From positions 43,445-107,444 of the forward strand of contig CAYPOT010000003.1 of NCBI GenBank assembly GCA_964412455.1: a stretch of 64,000 nucleotides of DNA, written 5' to 3'. Positions within the stretch are counted from its first letter, which is position 1, and each line of letters starts with the position of its first letter. A program made the translations under genes and the position numbers. Shown here piece by piece: positions 51,719-61,911 of the stretch. This DNA comes from JAAXXJ01 sp964412455. Lineage in GTDB: Bacteria > Nitrospirota > UBA9217. Under the pieces are notes generated by a model, which was not told where the DNA came from, searched no databases, and saw only the letters and a program-made list of their open reading frames with translations.

Positions 51719-52612
51719 ATGCTCTTCGATAGACAAAAACAACTGCTCGCGCTGGTAAATGCGCACGGGGGCGAGGTCGGCGGCATGGATTTTCAGAAGC
51801 TGCTGCTCCTGTATTGCCTTGACGCCGGCGAGAAGCCGCCGTATGAGTTCGTGCCCTATAAGTTTGGGGGATTCTCCTTTACGTCCTATGCAGACAAGCG
51901 ACGGTTGATCGAGCGGAAGCTGCTTGCCGACGATGACCGATCATGGAAATTGACGCCGGCCGGAAGAAACGCGGACATCGCCGAATTCATCCATCGTCAG
52001 ATGAGCTTGTTCGCCGCGAACCACAAGGGCTTGCAGGGTGACGAGCTTGTGGCTGCTACCTACCGCCGATACCCCTATTATGCAATACGCAGCGAGATCG
52101 CCGAGCGGCTGCTTGCCGGCGATGCATCAGCAATGGCTGCGATAGAAAACGCTCGTCCAACAGCGAGTCAGCCTGGGCTGTGTACGATCGGTTATGAGGG
52201 GCGATCGCTGGAGGGGTATCTGAACCTGATGATCCGTAATGGCGTGACCGTTCTGTGTGATGTACGGAAGAATCCGTTAAGCCGGAAGTATGGGTTTTCC
52301 AAGAATACGCTGCTGAAGGGTTGCGAAGGCGTGGGTATTCGTTATGAGCACCTGCCCGAACTGGGCATCGCTTCTGAGGCGCGGCGGGAATTGAAAACCC
52401 AGGCCGATTACGATGCGTTGTTTGACGTATATTCTCGCGTAAATCTGCCGAAGAATGAAAACGCATTGAGGAAAATCGGTGGTTGGATCAAACAGGGCGA
52501 GCGCGTTGCGCTTACCTGTTATGAACGGCTGCCGGAACAATGCCATCGGCACTGCGTGGCCGATGAGTTGGAACGTATATTCGGGAACCTGTTTGCGCCC
52601 CACCATCTGTAA
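51719..52612 (+). CDS. DUF488-domain protein with N-terminal helical domain
   Basis: 297 residues. Residues 1-120 form a helical/winged domain (MDFQKLLLLYCLDAGEKPPYEFVPYKFGGFSFTSY) that resembles Panacea/SocA-like antitoxin or adaptor domains (weak). Residues about 150-290 are DUF488: CTIGYEGRSLEGYLNLM, VTVLCDVRKNPLSRKYGFSK, ALTCYERLPEQCHRHCVADEL. DUF488 proteins have a single-strand nucleic-acid or Cys/His-dependent enzymatic look; the function is not established. Paired with the next gene (6-base gap), a pairing seen in many genomic islands. Confidence 0.82.
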   Translation: MLFDRQKQLLALVNAHGGEVGGMDFQKLLLLYCLDAGEKPPYEFVPYKFGGFSFTSYADKRRLIERKLLADDDRSWKLTPAGRNADIAEFIHRQMSLFAANHKGLQGDELVAATYRRYPYYAIRSEIAERLLAGDASAMAAIENARPTASQPGLCTIGYEGRSLEGYLNLMIRNGVTVLCDVRKNPLSRKYGFSKNTLLKGCEGVGIRYEHLPELGIASEARRELKTQADYDALFDVYSRVNLPKNENALRKIGGWIKQGERVALTCYERLPEQCHRHCVADELERIFGNLFAPHHL

Positions 52613-52618
52613 CCTTCC

Positions 52619-53441
52619 ATGGCCAAAGAGCGAATCCTCGTTACCGTCAAAACCTATCCGACACTTTCAGCAAGATACGGCGAGCTTGTCTGCACGGCTG
52701 GTGTCCGTGAGGATGGATCGTGGATTCGCCTCTATCCCGTGCCGTTCCGCAGGCTCGGAGATGATGAAAGATACCGAAAATATGATTGGTTGGAATGTGC
52801 CGTAATCAAGAATCCTTCAGACCCTCGGCCCGAGTCGTACCGGCCTACAGACGTGTCGCAGTTGGTCGCGGCCGGCCACATGGATACGAGCGAGAATTGG
52901 CGGGAGCGACGGCGCTTGCTGCTCGGGACTGGTGCGGTTCATACTCGCCTCCAGCCGCTGATCGACGGCGCAAAAACAAACAGCTTGTCGCTTGCTGTTT
53001 TCAAGCCCGCAAAGATCATCAATTTCATATGGAGAGGAAGAAGGCCGCGAGTGGGACCATGCCAAAGTAGACGAAATGCGCAGGCGCTCCATGCAGCGTG
53101 AGCTGTTTGAGGAAGAGGCGTGGCGTGAGACCTTCAAGCTGATAAATAAACTCCCATACAGCTTTTCCTACCGTTTCGAGGATGCGGACGGAAAATTAAG
53201 CACGCTACAAGTGCTGGATTGGGAAGCAGGGCAGCTCTATTGGAATTGTCTGAAGCAGAGCAAGGGCGATGAACAGATGGCGCTGGCAAAGGTCAGAGAG
53301 AAGTATCTGGAAGAGTTCTTAAAGAAGGACCTGCACTTCTTTCTTGGGACTACACAGCAGTTTCATGGTTGGGCGTCCAATCCCTGGGTTATTATCGGCG
53401 TATTGCCCATACCGCATGAGCATCAGGTCGGTCTTTTCTGA
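52619..53441 (+). pseudogene. DUF488 partner protein, broken by a one-base insertion
   Basis: Front part: MAKERILVTVKTYPTLSARYGELVCTAGVREDG to SLAVFKPAKIINFIW. At 53033 an extra A shifts the frame; the protein sense continues one base later with EEEGREWDHAKVDEMRRR, LFEEEAWRETFKLINKLPYSFSYRFED and ends at 53441. Read without the extra A it is a protein of about 273 residues, the usual size of the unnamed protein encoded beside DUF488. Two ORFs, 52619-53101 and a downstream one without a start codon of its own, result. Function unknown. Confidence 0.75.
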
Positions 53442-53474
53442 CGCTATTCCGTCGTCGAACAAAATCCGCACAAG

Positions 53475-55076
<1,602 letters not shown>

Positions 55077-55128
55077 TGTTTTGTCTTTTACGCTATCCCC
55101 TGTCTCTGGCTTCCATAGAAAACGCAAT

Positions 55129-55186
55129 GTAGGGGCAACCCTGCGTGGTTGCCCTCTTGCGGGCGGCCACATAGGGCCGCCCCTAC
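55129..55186. repeat. GTAGGGGC inverted repeat, copy 2
   Basis: gtaggggcaaccc ... gggccgcccctac, 58 bp like copy 1 at 44512-44569. Inner parts differ by swapped GG/AA pairs, keeping the stems. Confidence 0.8.
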
Positions 55187-55370
55187 AATGTGTGCAAAGG
55201 CCACGTAACATAACAACTATGTATTGCCCTGTCAAGGAGAGAATTGGCGCGCGTGAGGCCGGGGTCAGCGCGGGGAAGCGTTCTGATTCCCTATGGTTCT
55301 CAAGTTTCAATCTTTGATATTCTATAATCGAAAACCACAGAGCCATTTATATTATTAATAGGCAAAATTC

Positions 55371-55399
55371 TTGACATTGCGGGGGGGGTATGTTAATTT
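55371..55399 (+). promoter_or_regulatory. candidate promoter of the ATP synthase operon with a G8 spacer
   Basis: TTGACA (55371-55376), 17 bases including eight consecutive G (55381-55388), then TAATTT (55394-55399) as a poor -10. It lies about 55 bases upstream of the first atp gene. Confidence 0.4.
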
Positions 55400-55453
55400 T
55401 TTTGAACTTAAACGGGGAAACCCTGTGTTTCTGTATTCGCGAGGCGTGCACGC

Positions 55454-55879
55454 ATGATCGATATTAACATCACCTTTTTTTATCAGCTCATCAACTTCGC
55501 CGTTCTTCTTGTTGCGCTGAATTTCATCCTCTTCAAACCCATGCGTGCCATCATGCGTGAGCGCGAACAGGGGATCAGCAGCGCGTTCACCGATTCCAAG
55601 ACCGCCCAGGACCGGGCGCAAGCCCTTCTCGAACAATACAATGTTTCCCTCGCCGAGGCCAAGCAGAAAGCCGCCGCGGCATACAATACCTTTTATCAGC
55701 AGGGACTGGACGCCCAGCGCGACATGATCGCCGCCGAGCGCTCCAAGGCAAGCGAGCTCCTCGACAAGGCCCGCAAGGAGATCGCAGAAGCCGCTGCTGC
55801 TGCGCGCGGCGACCTCCGTAAAGAAGCGGACAAGCTCTCCCAGGATATTTCAACGAAATTGCTCGGAAGGGCAGTGTAG
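55454..55879 (+). CDS. ATP synthase F0 subunit b' (second b-type subunit)
   Basis: 141 residues. One membrane helix (FYQLINFAVLLVALNFILFKP) followed by a long charged coiled coil (MRAIMREREQGISSAFTDSK ... LRKEADKLSQ). Peripheral stalk subunit; pairs with the b subunit encoded next, as in many Gram-negative anaerobes and phototrophs. No a or c subunit genes are in this operon, so they must lie elsewhere. First gene of the cluster; the ribosome-binding site is weak (gaggcgtgcacgc). Confidence 0.9.
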   Translation: MIDINITFFYQLINFAVLLVALNFILFKPMRAIMREREQGISSAFTDSKTAQDRAQALLEQYNVSLAEAKQKAAAAYNTFYQQGLDAQRDMIAAERSKASELLDKARKEIAEAAAAARGDLRKEADKLSQDISTKLLGRAV

Positions 55880-55941
55880 CGGTTCAGGAGCCAGAAGCCG
55901 GGACTCAGAATACAGAAGAACGTCCGGACCAGATCAAGAAC

Positions 55942-56511
55942 ATGAAAAAAACCTTACCCATAGCAATCAGCATTCTCGGCGTTGCCGTCGCTGCAACGGC
56001 TTTCGCATCAGGCGGCGGAAACGAACAGTATACCTTCATGGGCGACTGGCTCCCCCGGCTGATCAACTTCGCCATCATTGTGGGGGCGCTGGTGTTCTTC
56101 CTGCGGAAGCCGGTCCGGGACATGTTCAAGAACCGCACCGCCGAGATCGCGAAGGCCATGGAGGAGTCCAAGGCCGCCCGTGAACGCGCTGTCGCGGCGC
56201 TGGCCGAGATGGAGCGAAAGGCCCGGGAGATGGATGCCGAGACCCGCACCATGATCGCCGATGCGCAGGTTCGCGGAGAGAAGGACAAGCAGGCCCTTAT
56301 CGAAGAGGGCAGGAAGATCGTCCGGGACATCCAGGAGCAGGTGAAGATCGGCGCCGATATCGAGGTGCAGAAGGCCAAGGCCGAACTGGCCAACGAGGCG
56401 TCACGCCTCGCCGTGGACCTTGCGGAGGGAAAGATCAAGGACAAGATCACCAGTCAGGACCATGAACGGATCGTGAAGGACTATATTTCCAGCGTGGGAG
56501 GCCGGGGTTGA
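55942..56511 (+). CDS. atpF: ATP synthase F0 subunit b with signal-peptide-like N-terminus
   Basis: 189 residues. An unusual hydrophobic, signal-like segment (MKKTLPIAISILGVAVAATAFASG) stands before the normal membrane helix (WLPRLINFAIIVGALVFFLRKP), then the coiled-coil stalk and a C-terminal part (DHERIVKDYISSVGG). Such leaders are known on b subunits of some deltaproteobacteria and Nitrospirota. Its stop TGA overlaps the TTG start of atpH. Confidence 0.92.
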   Translation: MKKTLPIAISILGVAVAATAFASGGGNEQYTFMGDWLPRLINFAIIVGALVFFLRKPVRDMFKNRTAEIAKAMEESKAARERAVAALAEMERKAREMDAETRTMIADAQVRGEKDKQALIEEGRKIVRDIQEQVKIGADIEVQKAKAELANEASRLAVDLAEGKIKDKITSQDHERIVKDYISSVGGRG

Positions 56512-57044
56512 TCACCATTGTCGGCAAACGATACGCCAAGGCCCTGGTGGAGCTTGCCCACGAGAAGAACGTCGTGGACAAGACACGCGCAGACCTCACC
56601 GCTTTCGCGGAAGTGGTGGACGGGCAGGCGTCGCTCCAAAAGCTGTTCTCCAGCCCCGCGTTCACGCCGGCCGCCAAGAAGGCTGTGATCGGAGAGCTGG
56701 CGGTGAAACTGGGCCTCCAGCAGACCACGACGCGGTTCCTGTCGCACCTTGCCGAGACCGGCAGGATACGGAACTTCAACGATGTGCAGCAGGCCTTCGA
56801 GGAGCTGCTGGCGGACCGCCAGAACCGCGCCAGGGCGCGGGTCACGACGGCGGCGCCTCTTTCTCCCGCAGAGCTTGGCGATATCAAGAAAAAGCTCGAG
56901 ACGGTGACGGGCAAGCAGGTAGAGATCGACGCGAAGGTGGACCCGGCCGTCATTGGCGGCGCGCGGGCCCAGATCGGCAGCGTCATCTACGACGGGACCA
57001 TCAAGAACCAGCTTGGCAAGATGCGCGAGAAGCTGGCGAAATAG
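56508..57044 (+). CDS. atpH: ATP synthase F1 delta subunit
   Basis: 178 residues. Joins the F1 head to the b stalk. Signatures: KRYAKALVELAHEK near the start and the C-terminal region (PAELGDIKKKLETVTGKQVEIDAKVDPAVIGGARAQIGSVIYDGTIKNQLGKMREKL, read in pieces). The start is TTG 56508 overlapping the atpF stop by four bases; GGAGGCCGGGG lies just upstream as ribosome-binding site. Confidence 0.93.
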   Translation: MITIVGKRYAKALVELAHEKNVVDKTRADLTAFAEVVDGQASLQKLFSSPAFTPAAKKAVIGELAVKLGLQQTTTRFLSHLAETGRIRNFNDVQQAFEELLADRQNRARARVTTAAPLSPAELGDIKKKLETVTGKQVEIDAKVDPAVIGGARAQIGSVIYDGTIKNQLGKMREKLAK

Positions 57045-57051
57045 AATAACC

Positions 57052-57140
57052 CTGACAGCAGACAGCAGACGGACAGACAACAGACAGGACCATCAGGATG
57101 TGCTTCAGTCTGTCATCTCTCGTCTGACATCTGTCATCTG
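57052..57140. repeat. CAGACAG-type heptamer array in inverted halves
   Basis: Left half 57052-57088 (ctgacagcagacagcag ... acagacagg) and right half 57106-57140 (cagtctgtcatctctcg ... gtcatctg) are imperfect complements between atpH and atpA. Confidence 0.65.
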
Positions 57141-57157
57141 ATCCAAAGGAGCAACCG

Positions 57158-58666
57158 ATGCAGATCAAGGCACAAGAAATCAGCGAGATCATCAAAAAGA
57201 AGATATCCGATTTTGAGAAGACCGTTGAGGTCGCCGAGGTGGGTACCGTCATTACCGTCGGCGACGGTATCGCCAAGATCTACGGTCTCGACAACGTCAT
57301 GTCCGGCGAACTTCTCGAATTCCCCGGCGGCATCATGGGCATGGCGCTGAACCTCGAAGAGGAAAATGTCGGCGCGGTGCTCATGGGCGACGATATGAAT
57401 ATCCGCGAAGGCGACATCGTCAAACGGACCAAGAGGATCGCCGAGGTCCCCGTGGGCGACGCCATCGTGGGCCGCGTCGTGGACGGCATCGGCCAGCCCA
57501 TCGACGGCAAGGGTCCCATCGCCTCCAAGGAATCCCGGATGATCGAAGTGATCGCGCCGGGCATCGTGAAACGCCAGTCGGTGCGCGAGTCGCTCCAGAC
57601 CGGCATCAAGGCCATTGACGCCATGATCCCGATCGGCCGGGGCCAGCGCGAGCTCATTATCGGCGACCGCCAGACCGGCAAGACCGCAGTTGCCATCGAC
57701 ACCATCATCAACCAGAAGGGCCAGAACGTCATCTGCATCTACGTGGCCATCGGGCAGAAACGGTCCACGGTGGCGCAGGTGGTCAAGACCCTGACGGAGC
57801 ACGGTGCCATGGATTACACCATCATTGTGTCGGCCACGGCGTCCGATCCCGCGCCGCTCCAGTTCATTGCACCTTACACGGGCGCCACCATCGGCGAATA
57901 CTTCCGCGATAAAGGCGGCCACGCCCTGATCGTGTACGACGATCTTTCGAAACAGGCCACGGCCTATCGCCAGCTCTCGCTGCTCCTTCGCCGTCCTCCG
58001 GGCCGCGAAGCGTATCCCGGCGACGTGTTCTATCTCCATTCCCGGCTCCTTGAGCGCGCGGCGAAGCTGTCCGATGCAATGGGCGGCGGTTCGCTCACGG
58101 CGCTCCCGATCATCGAGACCCAGGCGGGTGACGTGTCCGCCTACATCCCGACGAACGTGATTTCCATCACGGACGGACAGATCTTCCTTGAGTCCGATCT
58201 CTTCTATTCGGGCGTGCGGCCGGCCATCAACGTGGGTATCTCCGTGTCGCGCGTGGGCGGCAGCGCCCAGATCAAGGCTATGAAGCAGGTTGCCGGCACG
58301 CTCCGTCTCGACCTTGCCCAGTACCGCGAGCTCGCTGCTTTCTCCCAGTTCGGAAGCGATCTTGATAAGGCCACACTAGCCCAGCTGAACCGCGGTCAGC
58401 GCATGGTGGAGCTCCTGAAGCAGGATCAGTACTCGCCGCTCCCCGTTGAACAGCAGGTGCTGGTCATTTTCGCGGGAACCAACGGCTATGTGGATGAAGT
58501 GCCGGTGAACGCGGTCAGAAAGTTCGAATCGGAATTGCTGCGGTTCGTGACGAGCAAGCACCAGGCGCTGCTCGACGACATCAAGGGAAAGAAGCAGCTC
58601 GACGACGACCTCAAGACGCGCATCAAGAGCGCCATCGAAGAGTTCAAAGCCACCTTTACGGCGTAA
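57158..58666 (+). CDS. atpA: ATP synthase F1 alpha subunit
   Basis: 502 residues. Walker A GDRQTGKTAVAID, VSRVGGSAQ signature region (GISVSRVGGSAQIKAM) and the N-terminal beta barrel are all in place. Non-catalytic nucleotide-binding subunit of the F1 head. CCAAAGGAGCAACC precedes the ATG. Confidence 0.98.
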   Translation: MQIKAQEISEIIKKKISDFEKTVEVAEVGTVITVGDGIAKIYGLDNVMSGELLEFPGGIMGMALNLEEENVGAVLMGDDMNIREGDIVKRTKRIAEVPVGDAIVGRVVDGIGQPIDGKGPIASKESRMIEVIAPGIVKRQSVRESLQTGIKAIDAMIPIGRGQRELIIGDRQTGKTAVAIDTIINQKGQNVICIYVAIGQKRSTVAQVVKTLTEHGAMDYTIIVSATASDPAPLQFIAPYTGATIGEYFRDKGGHALIVYDDLSKQATAYRQLSLLLRRPPGREAYPGDVFYLHSRLLERAAKLSDAMGGGSLTALPIIETQAGDVSAYIPTNVISITDGQIFLESDLFYSGVRPAINVGISVSRVGGSAQIKAMKQVAGTLRLDLAQYRELAAFSQFGSDLDKATLAQLNRGQRMVELLKQDQYSPLPVEQQVLVIFAGTNGYVDEVPVNAVRKFESELLRFVTSKHQALLDDIKGKKQLDDDLKTRIKSAIEEFKATFTA

Positions 58667-58679
58667 AGGCGGCAAGCAC

Positions 58680-58806
58680 CAAATTCGAAATAGCAAATTT
58701 CAAATAATATCGAAATTTCAAATTCAAAGATTGCAATCGGTTTGAGATTTGGGTCATTGTTGATTGGGATTTATTTGGGATTTGGATATTGAGTTTTGGG
58801 ATTTCC
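58680..58806. repeat. AAATTTC/TTTGGGA heptamer arrays between atpA and atpG
   Basis: First half: aaattcgaaatagcaaatttc and relatives; second half: tttgagatttgggt, tgattgggatttatttggga, tttgggatttcc. Low-complexity, about 7-bp period, non-coding. The atpG ribosome-binding site (aaggaac) follows. Confidence 0.6.
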
Positions 58807-58822
58807 TTCCTAAGGAACGGTC

Positions 58823-59689
58823 ATGGCCAGCTTACGAGACATACGAAGAAAGATCGTCAGCATCAAGAAGACGCAGCAGATCACCAAGGCCATGAAAATG
58901 GTGGCGGCGGCGAAGCTTCGTCGTGCCCAGGAGCGGGTCATTGCGGCTCGGCCCTACTCCCGCAAGATGCTGTCGGTGATCGCGAGCCTTGCTTCGCGTG
59001 TTGAGCGGGCGCAGCATCCCCTCCTGGCGAAACGCGAGCCCAGGCAGGTGAAGCTGCTTGTGCTCACCTCCGACCGCGGACTCTGCGGCGCCTATAACAC
59101 CAATATCATGCGCAAAGCCGTCGAGGCGGTCAAACAGTTCAAGGCCGAGGGTAAAGAAGTAAAGGTCAATGTCGTCGGCCGCAAAGGACGCGACTTTTTC
59201 CGCAAACGTTCCGGGTATACGTTGGGCAAAGTGTGGTCGGACCTCGGCATGATCGACTATGAGAAGGCCGCTGATGTCGGCAAGAACATTGTCGAGCGTT
59301 TTGCCGCGGGCGAGACCGATGAAGTGTACCTGCTCTATAATGAGTTCAAGAGCGTGATGCAGCAGAAGGTGACCCTTGAGAAGCTCCTGCCGGTGGAGCC
59401 GTCCGACGAGGCGGATCCGTTCATGGCGGCCGTCGATTATCTCTATGAGCCTTCGGCTGAAGCGATCCTGACCTCCATCCTGCCGAAGCACGTCGAGGTG
59501 CAAGTGTACCGATCCATGCTTGAAAGCCAGGCGAGCGAGATGGGGTCGAGGATGACCGCGATGGATTCGGCAACACGGAATGCCAAGGACATGATCGAAA
59601 GGCTCACGCTGAAGTTCAACAAACAACGCCAGGCCGCGATCACGAAGGAGATCTCGGAGATCGTGGGCGGAGCGGAAGCGCTGAAGTAA
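58823..59689 (+). CDS. atpG: ATP synthase F1 gamma subunit
   Basis: 288 residues. Central rotor shaft: N-terminal coiled coil (RDIRRKIVSIKKTQQITKAMKMVAAAKLRRA), SDRGLCGAYNTNI in the middle, and C-terminal helix MDSATRNAKDMIERLTLKFNKQRQAAITKEISEIVGGAEAL. Confidence 0.97.
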   Translation: MASLRDIRRKIVSIKKTQQITKAMKMVAAAKLRRAQERVIAARPYSRKMLSVIASLASRVERAQHPLLAKREPRQVKLLVLTSDRGLCGAYNTNIMRKAVEAVKQFKAEGKEVKVNVVGRKGRDFFRKRSGYTLGKVWSDLGMIDYEKAADVGKNIVERFAAGETDEVYLLYNEFKSVMQQKVTLEKLLPVEPSDEADPFMAAVDYLYEPSAEAILTSILPKHVEVQVYRSMLESQASEMGSRMTAMDSATRNAKDMIERLTLKFNKQRQAAITKEISEIVGGAEALK

Positions 59690-59790
59690 GAATTCATTGG
59701 AAATTGAAGATTGGAAATTGGAAATATCAAATTTTAGAACATTCACCTCATTTTCCAATTTTCACTTTACAATATTAAATTTGCAATCGG
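59690..59790. repeat. AATTGGAA-type array between atpG and atpD
   Basis: aattgaagattggaaattgg on the left, ttttccaattttcactttac on the right; inverse relation, low complexity, non-coding. Confidence 0.55.
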
Positions 59791-59821
59791 CATGGTCTTC
59801 ATGCCGCACAGGGGGTTGGTA

Positions 59822-61243
59822 ATGAGCACAGGTAAGATAGTACAGGTGATGGGCGCGGTGGTGGACTGTGAGTTCCCCGTCGGAAGCCTTCCCAAACTGA
59901 TGAACGCTCTCCGGATCGACCAGGCCGCCGACAAGAATTTCGGAACGCCGGAGACTCACCTGACACTGGAAGTGGCGCTGCACCTCGGCGAGAACCGGGT
60001 CCGGACCGTGGCCATGTCCTCCACTGACGGTCTCATGCGCGGCATGCAGGTGAACGATACCGGCAAGCCGATCTGCATGCCTGTGGGCAAAGAAGTGCTT
60101 GGCCGCATCATGAACGTCATCGGAGAGCCGGTCGATGAACTGGGTCCGATCACGACCAAGGACACGCTGCCGATCCACCGGTCTGCACCGATGCTCGAAG
60201 AACTTGATCCTTCGAAAGTGCTCTTTGAAACGGGTATCAAGGTCATCGACCTGCTCGCCCCCTATACAAAGGGCGGCAAGACGGGCCTTTTCGGCGGTGC
60301 CGGCGTGGGCAAGACCGTGCTCATCATGGAACTGATCAACAACGTGGCGAAGCAGCATGGCGGCTACTCAGTGTTTGCCGGCGTGGGTGAGCGTACCCGT
60401 GAAGGAAATGACCTCTGGGCGGAAATGAAAGAGTCGGGCGTTATCAACAGAACGGCGCTGGTCTACGGCCAGATGAACGAACCGCCGGGAGCGAGACTCC
60501 GCGTCGGTCTCTCGGCCCTGACCGTTGCCGAGTACTTCCGCGACACCATGGGACAGGACGTGCTTCTGTTCGTTGACAACATATTCCGTTTCACCCAGGC
60601 AGGCTCCGAAGTGTCGGCGCTCCTCGGCCGTATGCCTTCGGCCGTGGGTTACCAGCCCACGCTGGGTACGGAAATGGGCGCTCTCCAGGAGCGCATCACC
60701 TCCACGAAAAAGGGGTCCATCACCTCGGTGCAGGCCATCTACGTTCCTGCCGACGATCTGACCGACCCGGCGCCGGCAACGGCTTTCGCGCACCTGGATG
60801 CAACCACGGTGCTTTCCCGTCAGATCTCGGAGCTCGGCATCTATCCGGCCGTGGACCCGCTGGATTCCACGTCCCGGATCATGGATCCCCACGTGGTTGG
60901 GGAGGAGCATTACGCTGTTGCGCAAAGAGTGCAGCTCGTGCTTCAGCGCTATAAGGAACTCCAGGACATCATCGCGATCCTTGGTATGGATGAACTTTCT
61001 GACGAGGACAAGCTCTCCGTGTCACGGGCCAGGAAGATCCAGCGCTTCCTGTCGCAGCCCTTCCAGGTGGCCGAAGCCTTCACCGGCACCCCGGGCAAGT
61101 ACGTGCCGCTCAAGGAGACCATCAAGGGATTCAAGGAAGTCGTCGACGGCAAGATGGATGATATCCCCGAGCAGGCGTTCTACATGGTGGGCGCCGTAGA
61201 GGAAGTATTCGAGAAGGCCGAGAAATTAGGCTACAAGCGCTAA
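59822..61243 (+). CDS. atpD: ATP synthase F1 beta subunit
   Basis: 473 residues. Catalytic subunit: Walker A GGAGVGKTVLIMEL, GERTREGNDLW, LLFVDNIFRFTQAGSEVSALLGRMPSAVGYQPTL (read in pieces) and ALAPF-type end region. ATG 59822 begins MSTGKIVQVMG; an upstream in-frame ATG at 59792 adds ten unrelated residues. Confidence 0.98.
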   Translation: MSTGKIVQVMGAVVDCEFPVGSLPKLMNALRIDQAADKNFGTPETHLTLEVALHLGENRVRTVAMSSTDGLMRGMQVNDTGKPICMPVGKEVLGRIMNVIGEPVDELGPITTKDTLPIHRSAPMLEELDPSKVLFETGIKVIDLLAPYTKGGKTGLFGGAGVGKTVLIMELINNVAKQHGGYSVFAGVGERTREGNDLWAEMKESGVINRTALVYGQMNEPPGARLRVGLSALTVAEYFRDTMGQDVLLFVDNIFRFTQAGSEVSALLGRMPSAVGYQPTLGTEMGALQERITSTKKGSITSVQAIYVPADDLTDPAPATAFAHLDATTVLSRQISELGIYPAVDPLDSTSRIMDPHVVGEEHYAVAQRVQLVLQRYKELQDIIAILGMDELSDEDKLSVSRARKIQRFLSQPFQVAEAFTGTPGKYVPLKETIKGFKEVVDGKMDDIPEQAFYMVGAVEEVFEKAEKLGYKR

Positions 61244-61245
61244 TT

Positions 61246-61306
61246 CGAGAATCAGCTCGTAGCTGATAGCTCATAGCAAAAGAGTTGCGTGCCACGAGCT
61301 AAGAGC
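61246..61306. repeat. TAGCTCG-type heptamer array between atpD and atpC
   Basis: agctcgtagctgatagctca on the left, cacgagctaagagctatgag on the right; inverted halves. The right arm reaches the atpC start, which leaves no room for a normal ribosome-binding site before 61308. Confidence 0.6.
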
Positions 61307-61307
61307 T

Positions 61308-61757
61308 ATGAGTGAGGAATGGAAAAAGAAAATGGTCGCTGAAAAAGGGAAAATGCTCCTCGAGATCGTCGCGCCGAGCCGCCAGGTGGTACGGTCGGAG
61401 CATGTCGACGAAGTGATCGCCCCCGGCAGTGAAGGTGAGTTCGGCGTGCTCCCGGGCCATACGCCGTTCCTTGCCACGCTCAAGGTGGGCATGCTTTCGT
61501 ACCGCGAAGGCTCTGAATGGCACCACCTTGCCGTCGAGTGGGGATACGCAGAGGTGGGCCCGGACCGGATCGTTATCCTGGCCGAGGGAGCCGACCGCGC
61601 AGTGGACATCGACGTTGCCGAGGCACGGCAGGCAAAGGAACGCGCCGAAAAGACCCTCGGGGAGAAGCTCGAGGAGAAGGACCATGAGAAGGCGCGGGTC
61701 GAACTCATGCGGGCCATGATACGCATCCAGGTGGCTGAGAAGCACGGGCAGAAATAG
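61308..61757 (+). CDS. atpC: ATP synthase F1 epsilon subunit
   Basis: 149 residues. Beta-barrel part (LLEIVAPSRQVVRSEHVDEVIAPGSEGEFGVLPGHTPFLATL, read in pieces) and two C-terminal helices. The start is uncertain: ATG 61308 touches the repeat array, ATG 61332 (MVAEKGK) and ATG 61353 (MLLEIVAP) are alternatives; the last gives the usual N-terminus. Last gene of the operon, followed by a terminator. Confidence 0.93.
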   Translation: MSEEWKKKMVAEKGKMLLEIVAPSRQVVRSEHVDEVIAPGSEGEFGVLPGHTPFLATLKVGMLSYREGSEWHHLAVEWGYAEVGPDRIVILAEGADRAVDIDVAEARQAKERAEKTLGEKLEEKDHEKARVELMRAMIRIQVAEKHGQK

Positions 61758-61797
61758 CTCGGCAGAGAGGGATCCTTCCCGCATGAACGTGAAACAC

Positions 61798-61820
61798 GGC
61801 AGCCCTCAGGGCTGCCGTTT
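61798..61820 (+). terminator. terminator of the ATP synthase operon
   Basis: 9-bp stem cggcagccc / gggctgccg with a 3-base loop, then TTTCCATTTTT. Confidence 0.8.
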
Positions 61821-61911
61821 CCATTTTTGGTCCGTTCGGGCAAACTCGTGGTCATGGCGAGCAAACACTTGACAGAAAACACCGGTTAAATTATAGTGTT
61901 CGTACACGCCT

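Noticed and set aside
55077..55346. 90-residue N-terminal extension of prfC
   Set aside because: It translates the GTAGGGGC repeat and intergenic sequence; the family start is MSYAEE at 55076.
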